NCBI RefSeq assembly: GCF_001673405.1
Contig: NZ_LZLV01000110.1
Span: 1 to 64,000 of the forward strand
Reading direction: 5' to 3'
Length of the DNA stretch: 64,000 nt
From: Mycobacterium sp. 1245111.1
GTDB taxonomy: Bacteria > Actinomycetota > Actinomycetes > Mycobacteriales > Mycobacteriaceae
Shown: positions 1-7,219 of the stretch, piece by piece
Position numbering within the stretch: the first letter of the stretch is position 1
Layout of the letters: each line of letters starts with the position of its first letter
Translations under genes and position numbers: made by a program
Notes under the pieces: model-generated
Database searches by the model: none
Told to the model about the DNA's origin: nothing
Seen by the model: the letters and a program-made list of their open reading frames with translations, nothing else

Positions 1-226
1 CTGCCGGCGGGCCGGAGAACAGCACCAGCACCGCGGCGTCGCGGCCCTTGTTGCCCGCCAGCGCCTTGGACGCGGTCACCATCGCCAGCACGTCGGCGGG
101 CAGCCGCCGCTTGTACGCGTCGGGAATCTCGGCGACGTTGTCGACCAGCGGTCGCAGCCAGGGCGGGCCGAATTCGGGTGTCAGCAGATCCGTGCCCAGG
201 CTCCTGCGCGTGCCGCCTCCGGTCAC
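1..226 (-). CDS. NUDIX hydrolase (CoA pyrophosphatase-like), 3' part off the window
   Basis: Only the first 75 codons are present; the gene runs off the left edge, so the NUDIX box itself is not visible. The N-terminus reads [15 protein letters not shown] and then has the Pro/Trp-rich lead-in and a VLVLFSG strand typical of mycobacterial CoA/ADP-ribose NUDIX proteins at the position of M. tuberculosis Rv3672c. The GTG at 226 overlaps the TGA of the upstream thioredoxin-like gene as GTGA, so the two are probably translationally coupled. The identity rests on this N-terminus and on synteny; the catalytic function is inferred, because the active-site motif lies outside the window. Confidence 0.7.
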   Translation of the reverse strand, partial: MTGGGTRRSLGTDLLTPEFGPPWLRPLVDNVAEIPDAYKRRLPADVLAMVTASKALAGNKGRDAAVLVLFSGPPA

Positions 227-882
227 TGGCGCCCCCTTCGCGCATCCAGCCGCCCGACCGCGTCCATGATCTCGTCCGCAGTCGCGAAAGCGCGGGGCAG
301 CGTCTTCGTCACGCTACCGTCCGGGTCCAGCACGACCGTCGCGGGCATCACGTTGGGCACCCGCAACGCCGCGGCGATCCGACGGCTGCCGTCCTGCAGC
401 GTCGGCAGCCGGACGCCGAGATCGGCCAGCCGCAGCAGGGCGGCGGTCTCGTTCTCGTCCTGGTGAACGGTCACCACCATCACCTCAGTGCCGACCCGTC
501 GCTGGTACTCCGCCATTGCCGGAAGTTCGGCCGCACACGGCGCGCACCAATAGGCCCAGAGGTTGAGCACGACGCGGCGGCCGGCCAGCGCCGGACCGAC
601 GTCGACGACCGAGCCGTCGCCCGCGCAGTCCACCGTCACCGCCCGCAGCGCCGCCGGTCCGGGTTGCCCGCTCGGCCGCGGACACGGCACGAGGTCGGCC
701 CGCTGACGCGGCCCGGCCAGTGCGGCCGGGGTGTCGGCATCGCGGTGGTCGCGGGCCGGGGCGGTCCCGGGGGCGGACGAGGGATGCGAGGCATCGCGTA
801 ACGCCATCACCAGGGCGATCGCCAACGCGGCGACCACCACCAGGACCGCGACGGTCCAGCGGGCGTTTCGCGTGCTCAGCAC
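223..882 (-). CDS. Membrane-anchored thioredoxin-like protein
   Basis: The 219-residue protein has one N-terminal membrane segment (about residues 9-27, rich in V, A and L), then a Pro/Ala-rich linker and a thioredoxin/TlpA-type fold. The redox motif WCAPC sits in [17 protein letters not shown] conserved P follows in [14 protein letters not shown], which matches the cis-Pro region of TlpA/ResA proteins. It should act as a thiol-disulfide oxidoreductase on the outer face of the membrane. It is equivalent in position to M. tuberculosis Rv3673c. GTG at 882 overlaps the end of nth, and the stop overlaps the NUDIX gene start, so nth, this gene and the NUDIX gene look like one operon. An earlier in-frame start would lie deep inside nth and is unlikely. 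Confidence 0.85.
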   Translation of the reverse strand: MLSTRNARWTVAVLVVVAALAIALVMALRDASHPSSAPGTAPARDHRDADTPAALAGPRQRADLVPCPRPSGQPGPAALRAVTVDCAGDGSVVDVGPALAGRRVVLNLWAYWCAPCAAELPAMAEYQRRVGTEVMVVTVHQDENETAALLRLADLGVRLPTLQDGSRRIAAALRVPNVMPATVVLDPDGSVTKTLPRAFATADEIMDAVGRLDARRGRQ

Positions 883-1682
883 GGGAGTTCTGGCAGCCCG
901 GCCATCGCCAGGAGGTGCTGGGTCTCCGGGCCGGTCACCAGCGCGGCGGCGATCTCCGGCTCGGTGGGGCCGGTGCCGTACGACGGGCAGTCCTTGGCCA
1001 GCACGCACACCCCGCAGGCCGGTTTTCGGGCGTGGCACACCCGGCGGCCGTGAAAGATCACCCGGTGGCTGAGCAGCGTCCACTCCTTGCGCTCGATCAG
1101 CTCGCCGACCGCGTGCTCGACCTTGACCGGGTCTTCCTCCGTGGTCCAGCCCCACCGGCGAACCAACCGGCCGAAATGGGTGTCGACGGTAATCCCGGGC
1201 ACGTCGAACGCATTGCCCAGGATCACGTTGGCGGTCTTGCGGCCCACCCCGGGCAGCCTTACCAGCTCTTGCATCGTGTTGGGCAGTTCGCCGTCGAAGC
1301 GCTCCATCAACGCTTGCCCGAGGCCAATCAACGACGTCGCCTTGTTGTGGAAAAAACCGGTCGGGCGAATAAGCGTTTCGAGTTCGTCGCGGTCGGCCTG
1401 CGCATAGTCCACCGCCGTGCGGTAACGGAGGAACAGCGCCGGGGTGGTCAGGTTTACCCGCTTGTCGGTGCTCTGCGCCGACAGGATGGTCGCCACCGCC
1501 AATTCGAGCGGTGTGGTGAAATCCAGCTCGCAGTGTGCGCCCGGAAACGCTTCTGCCAGTTTGCGATTCATCCGCCGGGCTCGACGCACCAAGCCGGTTC
1601 GGGTCTCGGAGGCGAAACGGCGGGCCACGGCGGCCGACGGGCCCGCTGACCCCTTGGCGGCGGCCCGAGAAACCTTGCCCAT
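876..1682 (-). CDS. nth: Endonuclease III (DNA glycosylase/AP lyase)
   Basis: This base-excision repair enzyme removes oxidised pyrimidines and nicks abasic sites. The helix-hairpin-helix [17 protein letters not shown] holds the catalytic Lys, and VDTH holds the catalytic Asp. The C-terminal [4Fe-4S] ligands follow the C-X6-C-X2-C-X5-C pattern in [17 protein letters not shown]. The length (268 residues) is normal for actinobacterial Nth. I chose ATG 1682 because GAGG lies five bases upstream; GTG at 1688 is an in-frame alternative adding two residues. It is the first gene of an apparent operon with the thioredoxin-like and NUDIX genes, as in M. tuberculosis (Rv3674c). Confidence 0.96.
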   Translation of the reverse strand: MGKVSRAAAKGSAGPSAAVARRFASETRTGLVRRARRMNRKLAEAFPGAHCELDFTTPLELAVATILSAQSTDKRVNLTTPALFLRYRTAVDYAQADRDELETLIRPTGFFHNKATSLIGLGQALMERFDGELPNTMQELVRLPGVGRKTANVILGNAFDVPGITVDTHFGRLVRRWGWTTEEDPVKVEHAVGELIERKEWTLLSHRVIFHGRRVCHARKPACGVCVLAKDCPSYGTGPTEPEIAAALVTGPETQHLLAMAGLPELPC

Positions 1683-1739
1683 TGTCACCTCGACGACAGT
1701 ACTGATTCGTGATCCCGCTGAGACCTTAGCCGTGTTTAC

Positions 1740-2129
1740 TTGCTGCTTGTGTCCTGGTTGCTAGTTGCATTCACCCCGGGGTTGCTAATGCTGGCAACTT
1801 TCGGGCTTGAACGGCTTGAAGCGGGCTTGGAAAAAGACACAGTTACCGCAACTGATGTCGCTGAATTTCTCGAGCAGGCCGAGCCTATAGATGTGCGCAC
1901 ATTGGCCCGGGACGGAATGCCCGAGGCGCTGGACTGTTTGCACCGCCGGATGGCCCGCGCGACTGGTGAGGCGCCGTATCTACCCAGCCGCGACGACCCG
2001 ACGACCGATCGGCTGCTGGTGGCTGCCACCGGCGCGACCACCAATCAAGCCGGTATATCCCGGCAACGGCAGCAGCATTCGCGGGCGAATCGGCAATTTG
2101 CGCCGCGTGAGCATGCCAATCGTGTGTAG
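1740..2129 (+). CDS. Small membrane protein between nth and crp
   Basis: The 129-residue protein has one N-terminal hydrophobic segment ([19 protein letters not shown]). An acidic, helical cytoplasmic part with [20 protein letters not shown] follows, then a poorly conserved hydrophilic tail. The position and the segment [10 protein letters not shown]...[16 protein letters not shown] match my recall of M. tuberculosis Rv3675. An in-frame stop at 1719 limits the start to TTG 1740, or GTG 1749 three codons later; neither has a clear ribosome site, so the start is uncertain. The function is unknown. It reads away from nth and towards crp with an 89-bp gap. Confidence 0.65.
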   Translation: MLLVSWLLVAFTPGLLMLATFGLERLEAGLEKDTVTATDVAEFLEQAEPIDVRTLARDGMPEALDCLHRRMARATGEAPYLPSRDDPTTDRLLVAATGATTNQAGISRQRQQHSRANRQFAPREHANRV

Positions 2130-2218
2130 CGTTGGCACGTCGAGTCCAAGGCTTACTTTTAGACTCGCCATGCACATCTGTGCTTACCGGAGTTCTTCTG
2201 AATAGCTAAAGGGGCAAC

Positions 2219-2893
2219 GTGGACGAGATCCTGGCGAGGGCCGGAATCTTCCAGGGGGTGGAACCGAGCGCCGTCGCCGCGCTGACCAAGCAGCTGCAAC
2301 CCGTCGACTTCCCGCGCGGACACACAGTTTTCGCGGAGGGCGAGCCGGGTGATCGGCTGTACATCATCATTTCGGGCAAGGTGAAGATCGGCCGTCGCTC
2401 GCCGGACGGCCGGGAAAACCTGCTGACCATCATGGGTCCGTCCGACATGTTCGGTGAGCTGTCGATCTTCGACCCCGGTCCGCGGACCTCGAGTGCCACC
2501 ACGATCACCGAGGTTCGTGCGGTGTCGATGGATCGTGACGCGCTGCGCGCCTGGATCGCCGATCGGCCCGAGATTGCCGAGCAGCTGCTGCGGGTGCTGG
2601 CCCGCCGGCTGCGGCGCACCAACAACAACCTCGCCGACCTCATCTTCACCGACGTGCCAGGCCGGGTCGCCAAGCAGCTGCTGCAGCTCGCCCAGCGGTT
2701 CGGCACCCAGGAGGGTGGTGCGATGCGGGTGACCCACGACCTGACTCAGGAAGAGATCGCCCAACTGGTCGGCGCGTCCCGCGAAACCGTGAACAAGGCG
2801 CTGGCCGACTTCGCCCACCGCGGCTGGATTCGCCTGGAGGGCAAGAGCGTACTGATCTCGGATTCCGAGCGGCTGGCTCGGCGCGCGAGGTAA
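2219..2893 (+). CDS. crp: cAMP receptor protein, global transcription regulator
   Basis: The 224 residues are almost identical to M. tuberculosis Crp (Rv3676) as I recall it. The cAMP-binding jelly roll contains [18 protein letters not shown], the phosphate-binding cassette with Glu and Arg. A long dimerisation helix ([19 protein letters not shown]) and a winged helix-turn-helix with recognition helix [14 protein letters not shown] complete it. As a dimer it should bind TGTGA-type half-sites and control hypoxia, starvation and virulence-type genes. The GTG start at 2219 is preceded by AAAGGGG, a good ribosome site. The gene stands alone, convergent with the metallo-beta-lactamase-fold gene. 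I saw no clear Crp box in its own upstream region. Confidence 0.98.
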   Translation: MDEILARAGIFQGVEPSAVAALTKQLQPVDFPRGHTVFAEGEPGDRLYIIISGKVKIGRRSPDGRENLLTIMGPSDMFGELSIFDPGPRTSSATTITEVRAVSMDRDALRAWIADRPEIAEQLLRVLARRLRRTNNNLADLIFTDVPGRVAKQLLQLAQRFGTQEGGAMRVTHDLTQEEIAQLVGASRETVNKALADFAHRGWIRLEGKSVLISDSERLARRAR

Positions 2894-2894
2894 G

Positions 2895-2945
2895 AGCGCG
2901 CGCAGCGCGGTCGCGACCGAGCGAGCAGCCAACCCCGCGCGCGCT
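2895..2945. terminator. Inverted repeat between convergent crp and MBL-fold gene
   Basis: Arms AGCGCGCGC (2895-2903) and GCGCGCGCT (2937-2945) are perfectly complementary, and a 12-bp palindrome, CGGTCGCGACCG (2908-2919), sits between them. It lies just after the crp stop and reaches the stop codon of the opposing gene, so it could end transcription from both sides. It has no T-tract, as is common in mycobacteria. The assignment is inferred from structure and location. Confidence 0.4.
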
Positions 2946-3726
2946 AGCGACGCAGGTAGTCCAGCTGGGCCTGAACCGACCATTCGGCGACATCCCAGAG
3001 CTCTTCGTCGACGTCGACATAGACGTGCTCGACGACCTGGCGGGTCGTCGCGTCATCGCCGAGTTCGCGCAAGGCCGCGCGGATCTGGTCGAGCCGTTGT
3101 CGGCGGTGGGCGAGGTACCCGTCGGCGACCGCTTCGATGTTGGGCAGGTCGGGTCCGTGGCCGGGCAGCACGGTTCGCCGACCGAGCGCGCGCAGCCGTT
3201 GCAGCGAATCCAGGTAGTCGGCCAGGCTGCCGTCTTCGTTGTCGATAACGGTCGTCCCCCGGCCCAGCACGGTGTCGGCGGTCAGCACCGCGTCGTCGAG
3301 AACGAACGACAGCGAGTCGGCGGTATGGCCTGGTGTCGCCCAGACCGTGATCCGCAGTCCCGCGGCGTCGATCACCTCGCCGTCGGTGAGCTCGCGGGAC
3401 AGGCCGCGGAGAAATCCGCTGCCGGCCGAGCGTACGGCCGCGCCGGTCCGGTCGACCAGCTTGTCGATGGCGTCGGCGTGGTCGCCGTGGCGGTGGCTGA
3501 TCAACACCAGCGCGATGCGGCCGACGCCCGCGACGGCGGCGATGTGTTCGTCGTCGTCGGGTCCGGGATCGACGATGACGACCTCGTCGCTGCCGGGCGC
3601 CCGCAGCACCCAGGTATTGGTGCCGTCCAGCGTCATCTTGCTCGGGTTGTTGGCCAGCAGCACCGACGCGGTGTCGGTGACCGGCCGCAGCCGGCCATAC
3701 GCGGGATGCTGCAGGTCTTCGGTCAT
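2944..3726 (-). CDS. MBL-fold metallohydrolase
   Basis: The 260-residue protein has the metal-binding signature SHRHGDHADAID (HxHxDH), a downstream His in ATPGHTADSL, an Asp in LTADTVLG and a His in VLPGHGPDL. All the usual ligands of a dinuclear metallo-beta-lactamase-fold hydrolase are therefore present. The C-terminal helical part (HRRQRLDQIRAAL) resembles the LACTB2 group of ribonuclease/hydrolase-like members. It is equivalent to M. tuberculosis Rv3677c. The substrate is unknown. ATG 3726 lies three bases after the stop of the RidA-like gene, forming an operon with it and the DUF4177 gene. Confidence 0.88.
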   Translation of the reverse strand: MTEDLQHPAYGRLRPVTDTASVLLANNPSKMTLDGTNTWVLRAPGSDEVVIVDPGPDDDEHIAAVAGVGRIALVLISHRHGDHADAIDKLVDRTGAAVRSAGSGFLRGLSRELTDGEVIDAAGLRITVWATPGHTADSLSFVLDDAVLTADTVLGRGTTVIDNEDGSLADYLDSLQRLRALGRRTVLPGHGPDLPNIEAVADGYLAHRRQRLDQIRAALRELGDDATTRQVVEHVYVDVDEELWDVAEWSVQAQLDYLRR

Positions 3727-3729
3727 GCG

Positions 3730-4185
3730 CTACCCGACCTCGACCACCAGCTCAACTTCGACAGGGGCATCCAGCGGCAGTTCGGCCACGCCGACCGCCG
3801 AGCGGGCATGCACGCCGGCGTCGCCGAACACGTCGGCCAGCAGATCCGAGGCGCCGTTGACCACACCGGGCTGGGCGTTGAATCCGGCTGCGGATGCGAC
3901 GAATCCGACCACCTTGACCACCTTGGTCACCGCGTCGATGCCCACCAGCGCGTCGATGGCCGCCAAGGCGTTCAGCGCACAAATCCGGGCGAGTTCACTG
4001 CCCTGTTCGGGCGTCACGTCGGCGCCGACCTTGCCCGATTGCAGCAGCGTGCCGTCGCGGACCGGCAGCTGGCCGGAGGTGTAGACCAGAGTGCCGCTTC
4101 GCGCCGCCGGGACGTAGGACCCCAGCGGCTTCACCACGACCGGCAACTGGATGCCGAGCTCTTTGAGCCGGGCCGACGCGCTCAC
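3730..4185 (-). CDS. RidA/YjgF-family protein
   Basis: The 151-residue protein has the RidA fold: LVYTSGQLPVRDG near residue 37, an ICALNALAAIDALVG helix, and VGVAELPLDAPVEVELVVEV at the end. RidA proteins hydrolyse reactive enamine/imine intermediates such as 2-aminoacrylate. In this actinobacterial subgroup, with its ~30-residue N-terminal extension, the catalytic Arg of classical RidA is not evident to me, so deaminase activity is uncertain. GTG 4185 overlaps the TGA of the upstream 53-residue gene as GTGA and gives exactly the length I recall for M. tuberculosis Rv3678c. Longer upstream starts would overlap the DUF4177 gene and are rejected. Confidence 0.85.
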   Translation of the reverse strand: MSASARLKELGIQLPVVVKPLGSYVPAARSGTLVYTSGQLPVRDGTLLQSGKVGADVTPEQGSELARICALNALAAIDALVGIDAVTKVVKVVGFVASAAGFNAQPGVVNGASDLLADVFGDAGVHARSAVGVAELPLDAPVEVELVVEVG

Positions 4186-4343
4186 TTCGGGCGTTTCAGA
4201 TACGCGACGTGCTGTTCGCCGGTTGGGCCGGGAAGAACGGAGACCAGCTCCCAACCGTCGGCGCCCCACTGGTCGAGGATCTGCTTGGTGGCGTGGGTCA
4301 ACAGTGGGACGGTTGCGTATTCCCAGGTTGTGGGTTGGCTCAT
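4182..4343 (-). CDS. DUF4177 small protein
   Basis: This 53-codon gene is easily missed. It starts with MSQPTTWEYATVPLL and includes QILDQWGADGWELVSVLPG and VAYLKRPK at the end. The WEY...W(G/A)xxGWELV pattern is the hallmark of DUF4177, a small family with no known function. It starts at ATG 4343 and ends in a GTGA overlap with the RidA-like gene, so it heads the operon DUF4177-RidA-MBL. It corresponds to the small gene Rv3678A in M. tuberculosis. It is divergent from the ATPase pair that begins at 4394, leaving only about 50 bp for two promoters. Confidence 0.85.
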   Translation of the reverse strand: MSQPTTWEYATVPLLTHATKQILDQWGADGWELVSVLPGPTGEQHVAYLKRPK

Positions 4344-4393
4344 ATCCCGAGCTTATCGGCAGGCCAATCGGCCGCTCTGGTTAGCATGCAGGG

Positions 4394-5416
4394 GTGGGGA
4401 CCACATCGAGCGCCGCCAGCACCGTCGGCTGGCCATCGCGATTGTCGAAGGCCCGTCTGCATTTCGTGACCGGCAAGGGTGGCACCGGCAAATCGACGGT
4501 TGCCGCCGCGCTGGCGCTGACGTTGGCGGCCGGCGGACGTAAAGTGTTGCTCGTCGAAGTCGAAGGGCGCCAAGGCATTGCGCAGCTTTTCGATGTGCCG
4601 CCGCTGCCCTACCAAGAGCTCAAGATCGCCAGCGCCGAACAAGGCGGTCAGGTGAACGCGTTGGCGATCGACATCGAGGCCGCGTTCTTGGAGTACCTCG
4701 ACATGTTCTACAACCTGGGCCTCGCCGGTAAGGCGATGAGGCGGATCGGCGCGATCGAGTTCGCAACGACGATCGCGCCGGGCCTACGCGACGTCCTGCT
4801 CACCGGCAAGATCAAGGAAGCGGTAATCCGCACGGACAAGGGAGCCAAAGCACCGGTCTACGACGCGATCGTCGTCGACTCGCCACCCACCGGTCGGATC
4901 GTCCGCTTCCTCGATGTCACCCGCGCGGTGTCCGATCTCGCCAAGGGCGGCCCGGTGTACTCCCAAGCCGAGGGCGTGGTGAAGATCCTGCATTCCGACC
5001 AGACCGCGATTCACCTGGTCACCCTGCTGGAGGCATTGCCGATGCAGGAGACCAGGGAAGCGATCGACGAGCTCCAGGAGCTGGGTCTGCCGATCGGCTC
5101 GGTGATCGTCAACCGCAACATCCCGACCTACTTGCCGCCCGACGACCTCGCCAAGGCCGCCGACGGCGACGTCGACGCCGACGCGGTCCGGGCCGGTCTC
5201 GCCGCAGCCGGCATCAAGCTCGGCGACGAGGACTTCGCCGGCCTGTTGACCGAGACCATCCAGCACGCCACCCGGATCACCGCGCGAGCGTCGACCGCCG
5301 AGCAGCTCGACGAGCTCAACGTGCCGCGTCTGGAACTGCCCACCATCGCCGATGGCGTCGACCTCGGCAGCCTCTACGAGTTGTCGGAATCGCTTGCGCA
5401 GCAGGGAGTTCGATGA
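4394..5416 (+). CDS. ArsA/Get3-like ATPase, subunit A (BagA-type)
   Basis: The 340-residue protein is a P-loop ATPase of the SIMIBI class with deviant Walker [10 protein letters not shown] near residue 28 and the switch motif VVDSPPTGR. It matches M. tuberculosis Rv3679, one of a pair of Get3/ArsA homologues described as BagA and BagB. The family binds and moves hydrophobic clients or anions in an ATP-dependent manner, usually as dimers. Its client here is unknown. GTG 4394 follows the GCAGGG ribosome site. Its stop overlaps the next gene start as ATGA, so the two subunits are made together. Confidence 0.88.
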   Translation: MGTTSSAASTVGWPSRLSKARLHFVTGKGGTGKSTVAAALALTLAAGGRKVLLVEVEGRQGIAQLFDVPPLPYQELKIASAEQGGQVNALAIDIEAAFLEYLDMFYNLGLAGKAMRRIGAIEFATTIAPGLRDVLLTGKIKEAVIRTDKGAKAPVYDAIVVDSPPTGRIVRFLDVTRAVSDLAKGGPVYSQAEGVVKILHSDQTAIHLVTLLEALPMQETREAIDELQELGLPIGSVIVNRNIPTYLPPDDLAKAADGDVDADAVRAGLAAAGIKLGDEDFAGLLTETIQHATRITARASTAEQLDELNVPRLELPTIADGVDLGSLYELSESLAQQGVR

Positions 5417-6543
5417 GCACCACGCCTCCGGCTCTCGACATTGCCGGCATTCTGTCCGACACCACCAACCGGGTCGTGGTGTGCTGCGGCGCGGGTGGCG
5501 TCGGGAAGACCACGACCGCCGCAGCTATGGCGCTGCGTGCAGCCGAATATGGCCGCACCGTAGTGGTTTTGACCATCGACCCCGCCAAGCGACTGGCTCA
5601 GGCGTTGGGAATCAGCGATCTCGGCAATACACCGCAACGTGTGCCGCTCGATGTCGAGGTGCCTGGCGAGCTGTACGCGATGATGCTGGACATGCGCCGC
5701 ACGTTCGACGAGATGGTGATCCAGTATTCGGGATCCGATCGCGCACAAGCGATCCTAGACAACCAGTTCTACCAAACGGTCGCCACCTCACTGGCCGGAA
5801 CGCAGGAGTACATGGCGATGGAAAAGCTCGGCCAGTTGCTGGCCGAGGACCGCTGGGACCTGGTGGTGGTGGACACCCCGCCGTCGCGCAACGCGCTGGA
5901 CTTCCTGGATGCACCCAAGCGACTGGGCAGCTTCATGGACAGCCGGCTGTGGAAGCTGTTGCTGGGGCCCGGCCGCGGGATCGGGCGGCTGGTCACCGGC
6001 GCCGTCGGGTTGGCGATGAAGGCGCTGTCGACCGTCCTGGGTTCGCAGATGCTCTCGGACGCCGCGAGTTTCGTGCAATCGCTGGACGCGACCTTCGGTG
6101 GCTTCCGTGAAAAGGCCGACCGGACATACTCGTTGCTCAAGCGCCGTGGCACCCAGTTCGTCGTGGTCTCGGCCGCGGCGCCGGACGCGTTACGCGAGGC
6201 ATCCTTCTTCGTGGACCGGCTATCGGAGGAGAAGATGCCGCTCGCCGGGCTGATCCTGAACCGGACGCACCCGATGCTGTGCTCGCTCCCCGTCGAACGC
6301 GCGATCGATGGCGCCGAGACGCTCGAGAGCGACGGCGCGAACACATTGACCAAGGCTGTCTTACAGATTCACGCCGATCGGGCCGCGACATCGAAACGAG
6401 AGATCCGGTTGCTGTCGCGATTTACCGGTGCGAACCCCCACGTCGCAATCGTGGGAGTCCCGTCGTTGCCGTTCGACGTCTCAGATCTTGAGGCGTTGCG
6501 CGCGATCGCCGATCAGATGACGGCGACCGCTTCGGTCGGTTGA
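5413..6543 (+). CDS. ArsA/Get3-like ATPase, subunit B (BagB-type)
   Basis: The 376-residue partner of the preceding ATPase has Walker [11 protein letters not shown] (near residue 26), the A'-type [14 protein letters not shown] box, and switch [17 protein letters not shown]. The central part ([16 protein letters not shown]...VGLAMKAL) is hydrophobic and could line the client-binding groove of a Get3-like heterodimer. It corresponds to M. tuberculosis Rv3680. The DPAKRLAQ motif is kept here, whereas subunit A has a shorter [10 protein letters not shown] version, so the two subunits are probably not equivalent. ATG 5413 overlaps the previous stop by four bases. Confidence 0.9.
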   Translation: MSTTPPALDIAGILSDTTNRVVVCCGAGGVGKTTTAAAMALRAAEYGRTVVVLTIDPAKRLAQALGISDLGNTPQRVPLDVEVPGELYAMMLDMRRTFDEMVIQYSGSDRAQAILDNQFYQTVATSLAGTQEYMAMEKLGQLLAEDRWDLVVVDTPPSRNALDFLDAPKRLGSFMDSRLWKLLLGPGRGIGRLVTGAVGLAMKALSTVLGSQMLSDAASFVQSLDATFGGFREKADRTYSLLKRRGTQFVVVSAAAPDALREASFFVDRLSEEKMPLAGLILNRTHPMLCSLPVERAIDGAETLESDGANTLTKAVLQIHADRAATSKREIRLLSRFTGANPHVAIVGVPSLPFDVSDLEALRAIADQMTATASVG

Positions 6544-6549
6544 CAATGC

Positions 6550-6906
6550 CTAGCCGACGCTGCGGTGCTTGCGCTGGGTGCTGAAGAATTCAGCCCAGGA
6601 CACCACCTCGGGGTGCTGCTTGAGTAGCGCACGCCGCTGACGCTCGGTCATCCCACCCCAGACCCCGAACTCCACGCGGTTGTCCAACGCATCGGCACCG
6701 CACTCGAGCATCACCGGACAGTGCCGGCAGATGACCGCGGCTTTGCGTTGTGCAGCCCCCCGCACAAAAAGCTCGTCAGGATCAGCGGCCCGGCACAGCG
6801 CCTTCGAAACCCAAGTGATTCTCGATTCCGCTTCCGCCCCGTACAGAACGGCGGTAGTCGGTGCTGCTGCGTTTGTCTTACGCGGCGCGGTCCTTATAGC
6901 TGACAC
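6550..6906 (-). CDS. whiB4: WhiB4, redox-sensing Fe-S transcription factor
   Basis: This 118-residue Wbl protein has the four cluster ligands C38, C60, C63 and C69 (…ALCRAADPDELF…VICRHCPVMLEC), the GVWGG turn and a basic C-terminal DNA-binding end (MTERQRRALLKQHP). WhiB4 of M. tuberculosis loses its [4Fe-4S] cluster quickly in air and its oxidised form binds DNA and represses antioxidant genes. The sequence from the first Cys to WGGMTERQRRALLKQHPEVVSW is nearly identical to Rv3681c as I recall it. The GTG start at 6906 gives the usual length. It is convergent with the BagB-type gene (6-bp gap) and divergent from ponA2. Confidence 0.95.
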   Translation of the reverse strand: MSAIRTAPRKTNAAAPTTAVLYGAEAESRITWVSKALCRAADPDELFVRGAAQRKAAVICRHCPVMLECGADALDNRVEFGVWGGMTERQRRALLKQHPEVVSWAEFFSTQRKHRSVG

Positions 6907-7219
6907 CAGCGATTCCCCTTCGCTCTTGCCACCGGTAACCCGAATGCGACCTACGCCACACTGTCGTGCTCGCTGTTACCTGTATCTCATTGTGTGGATA
7001 AGCTACGTGGTCAGGTACCAATTACGCAACATTCTGGACTCGCCTTTTTTGGGACGACCGTGCAGTCCGATCATGAAAGAGCGCCGAAAACCGGCGAATC
7101 AGGCGACTAACAGCGGCCTGAGCTGCAACTGAGAGAAACCTGAGGCGTTCCGGTCGGAGAAAAAATTCTCGACAACCGCGCGCGCCGAGGTCTGCTGCAG
7201 CGCCGCTAGTGTAGTAGCC
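6907..7219. other. Intergenic region between divergent whiB4 and ponA2
   Basis: This stretch of just over 300 bp holds the promoters of two divergent genes and no convincing ORF. It is more A+T-rich than its surroundings around 6980-7060. I noticed a small hairpin, GAGAA/TTCTC with an A4 loop, at 7157-7170, and a possible extended -10-like TAGTGT just upstream of the ponA2 start. Neither is strong enough for a separate call. Confidence 0.4.

Noticed and set aside
2100..2218. Crp autoregulatory site upstream of crp
   Set aside because: I looked for TGTGA-N6-TCACA-like pairs and found only poor half-sites.
3025..4542. 505-codon open frame on the plus strand
   Set aside because: It is antisense to the MBL, RidA and DUF4177 genes. 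It has no family motif, and its composition (runs of Gln, Arg, Val, Gly, His) is that of a high-G+C shadow frame.
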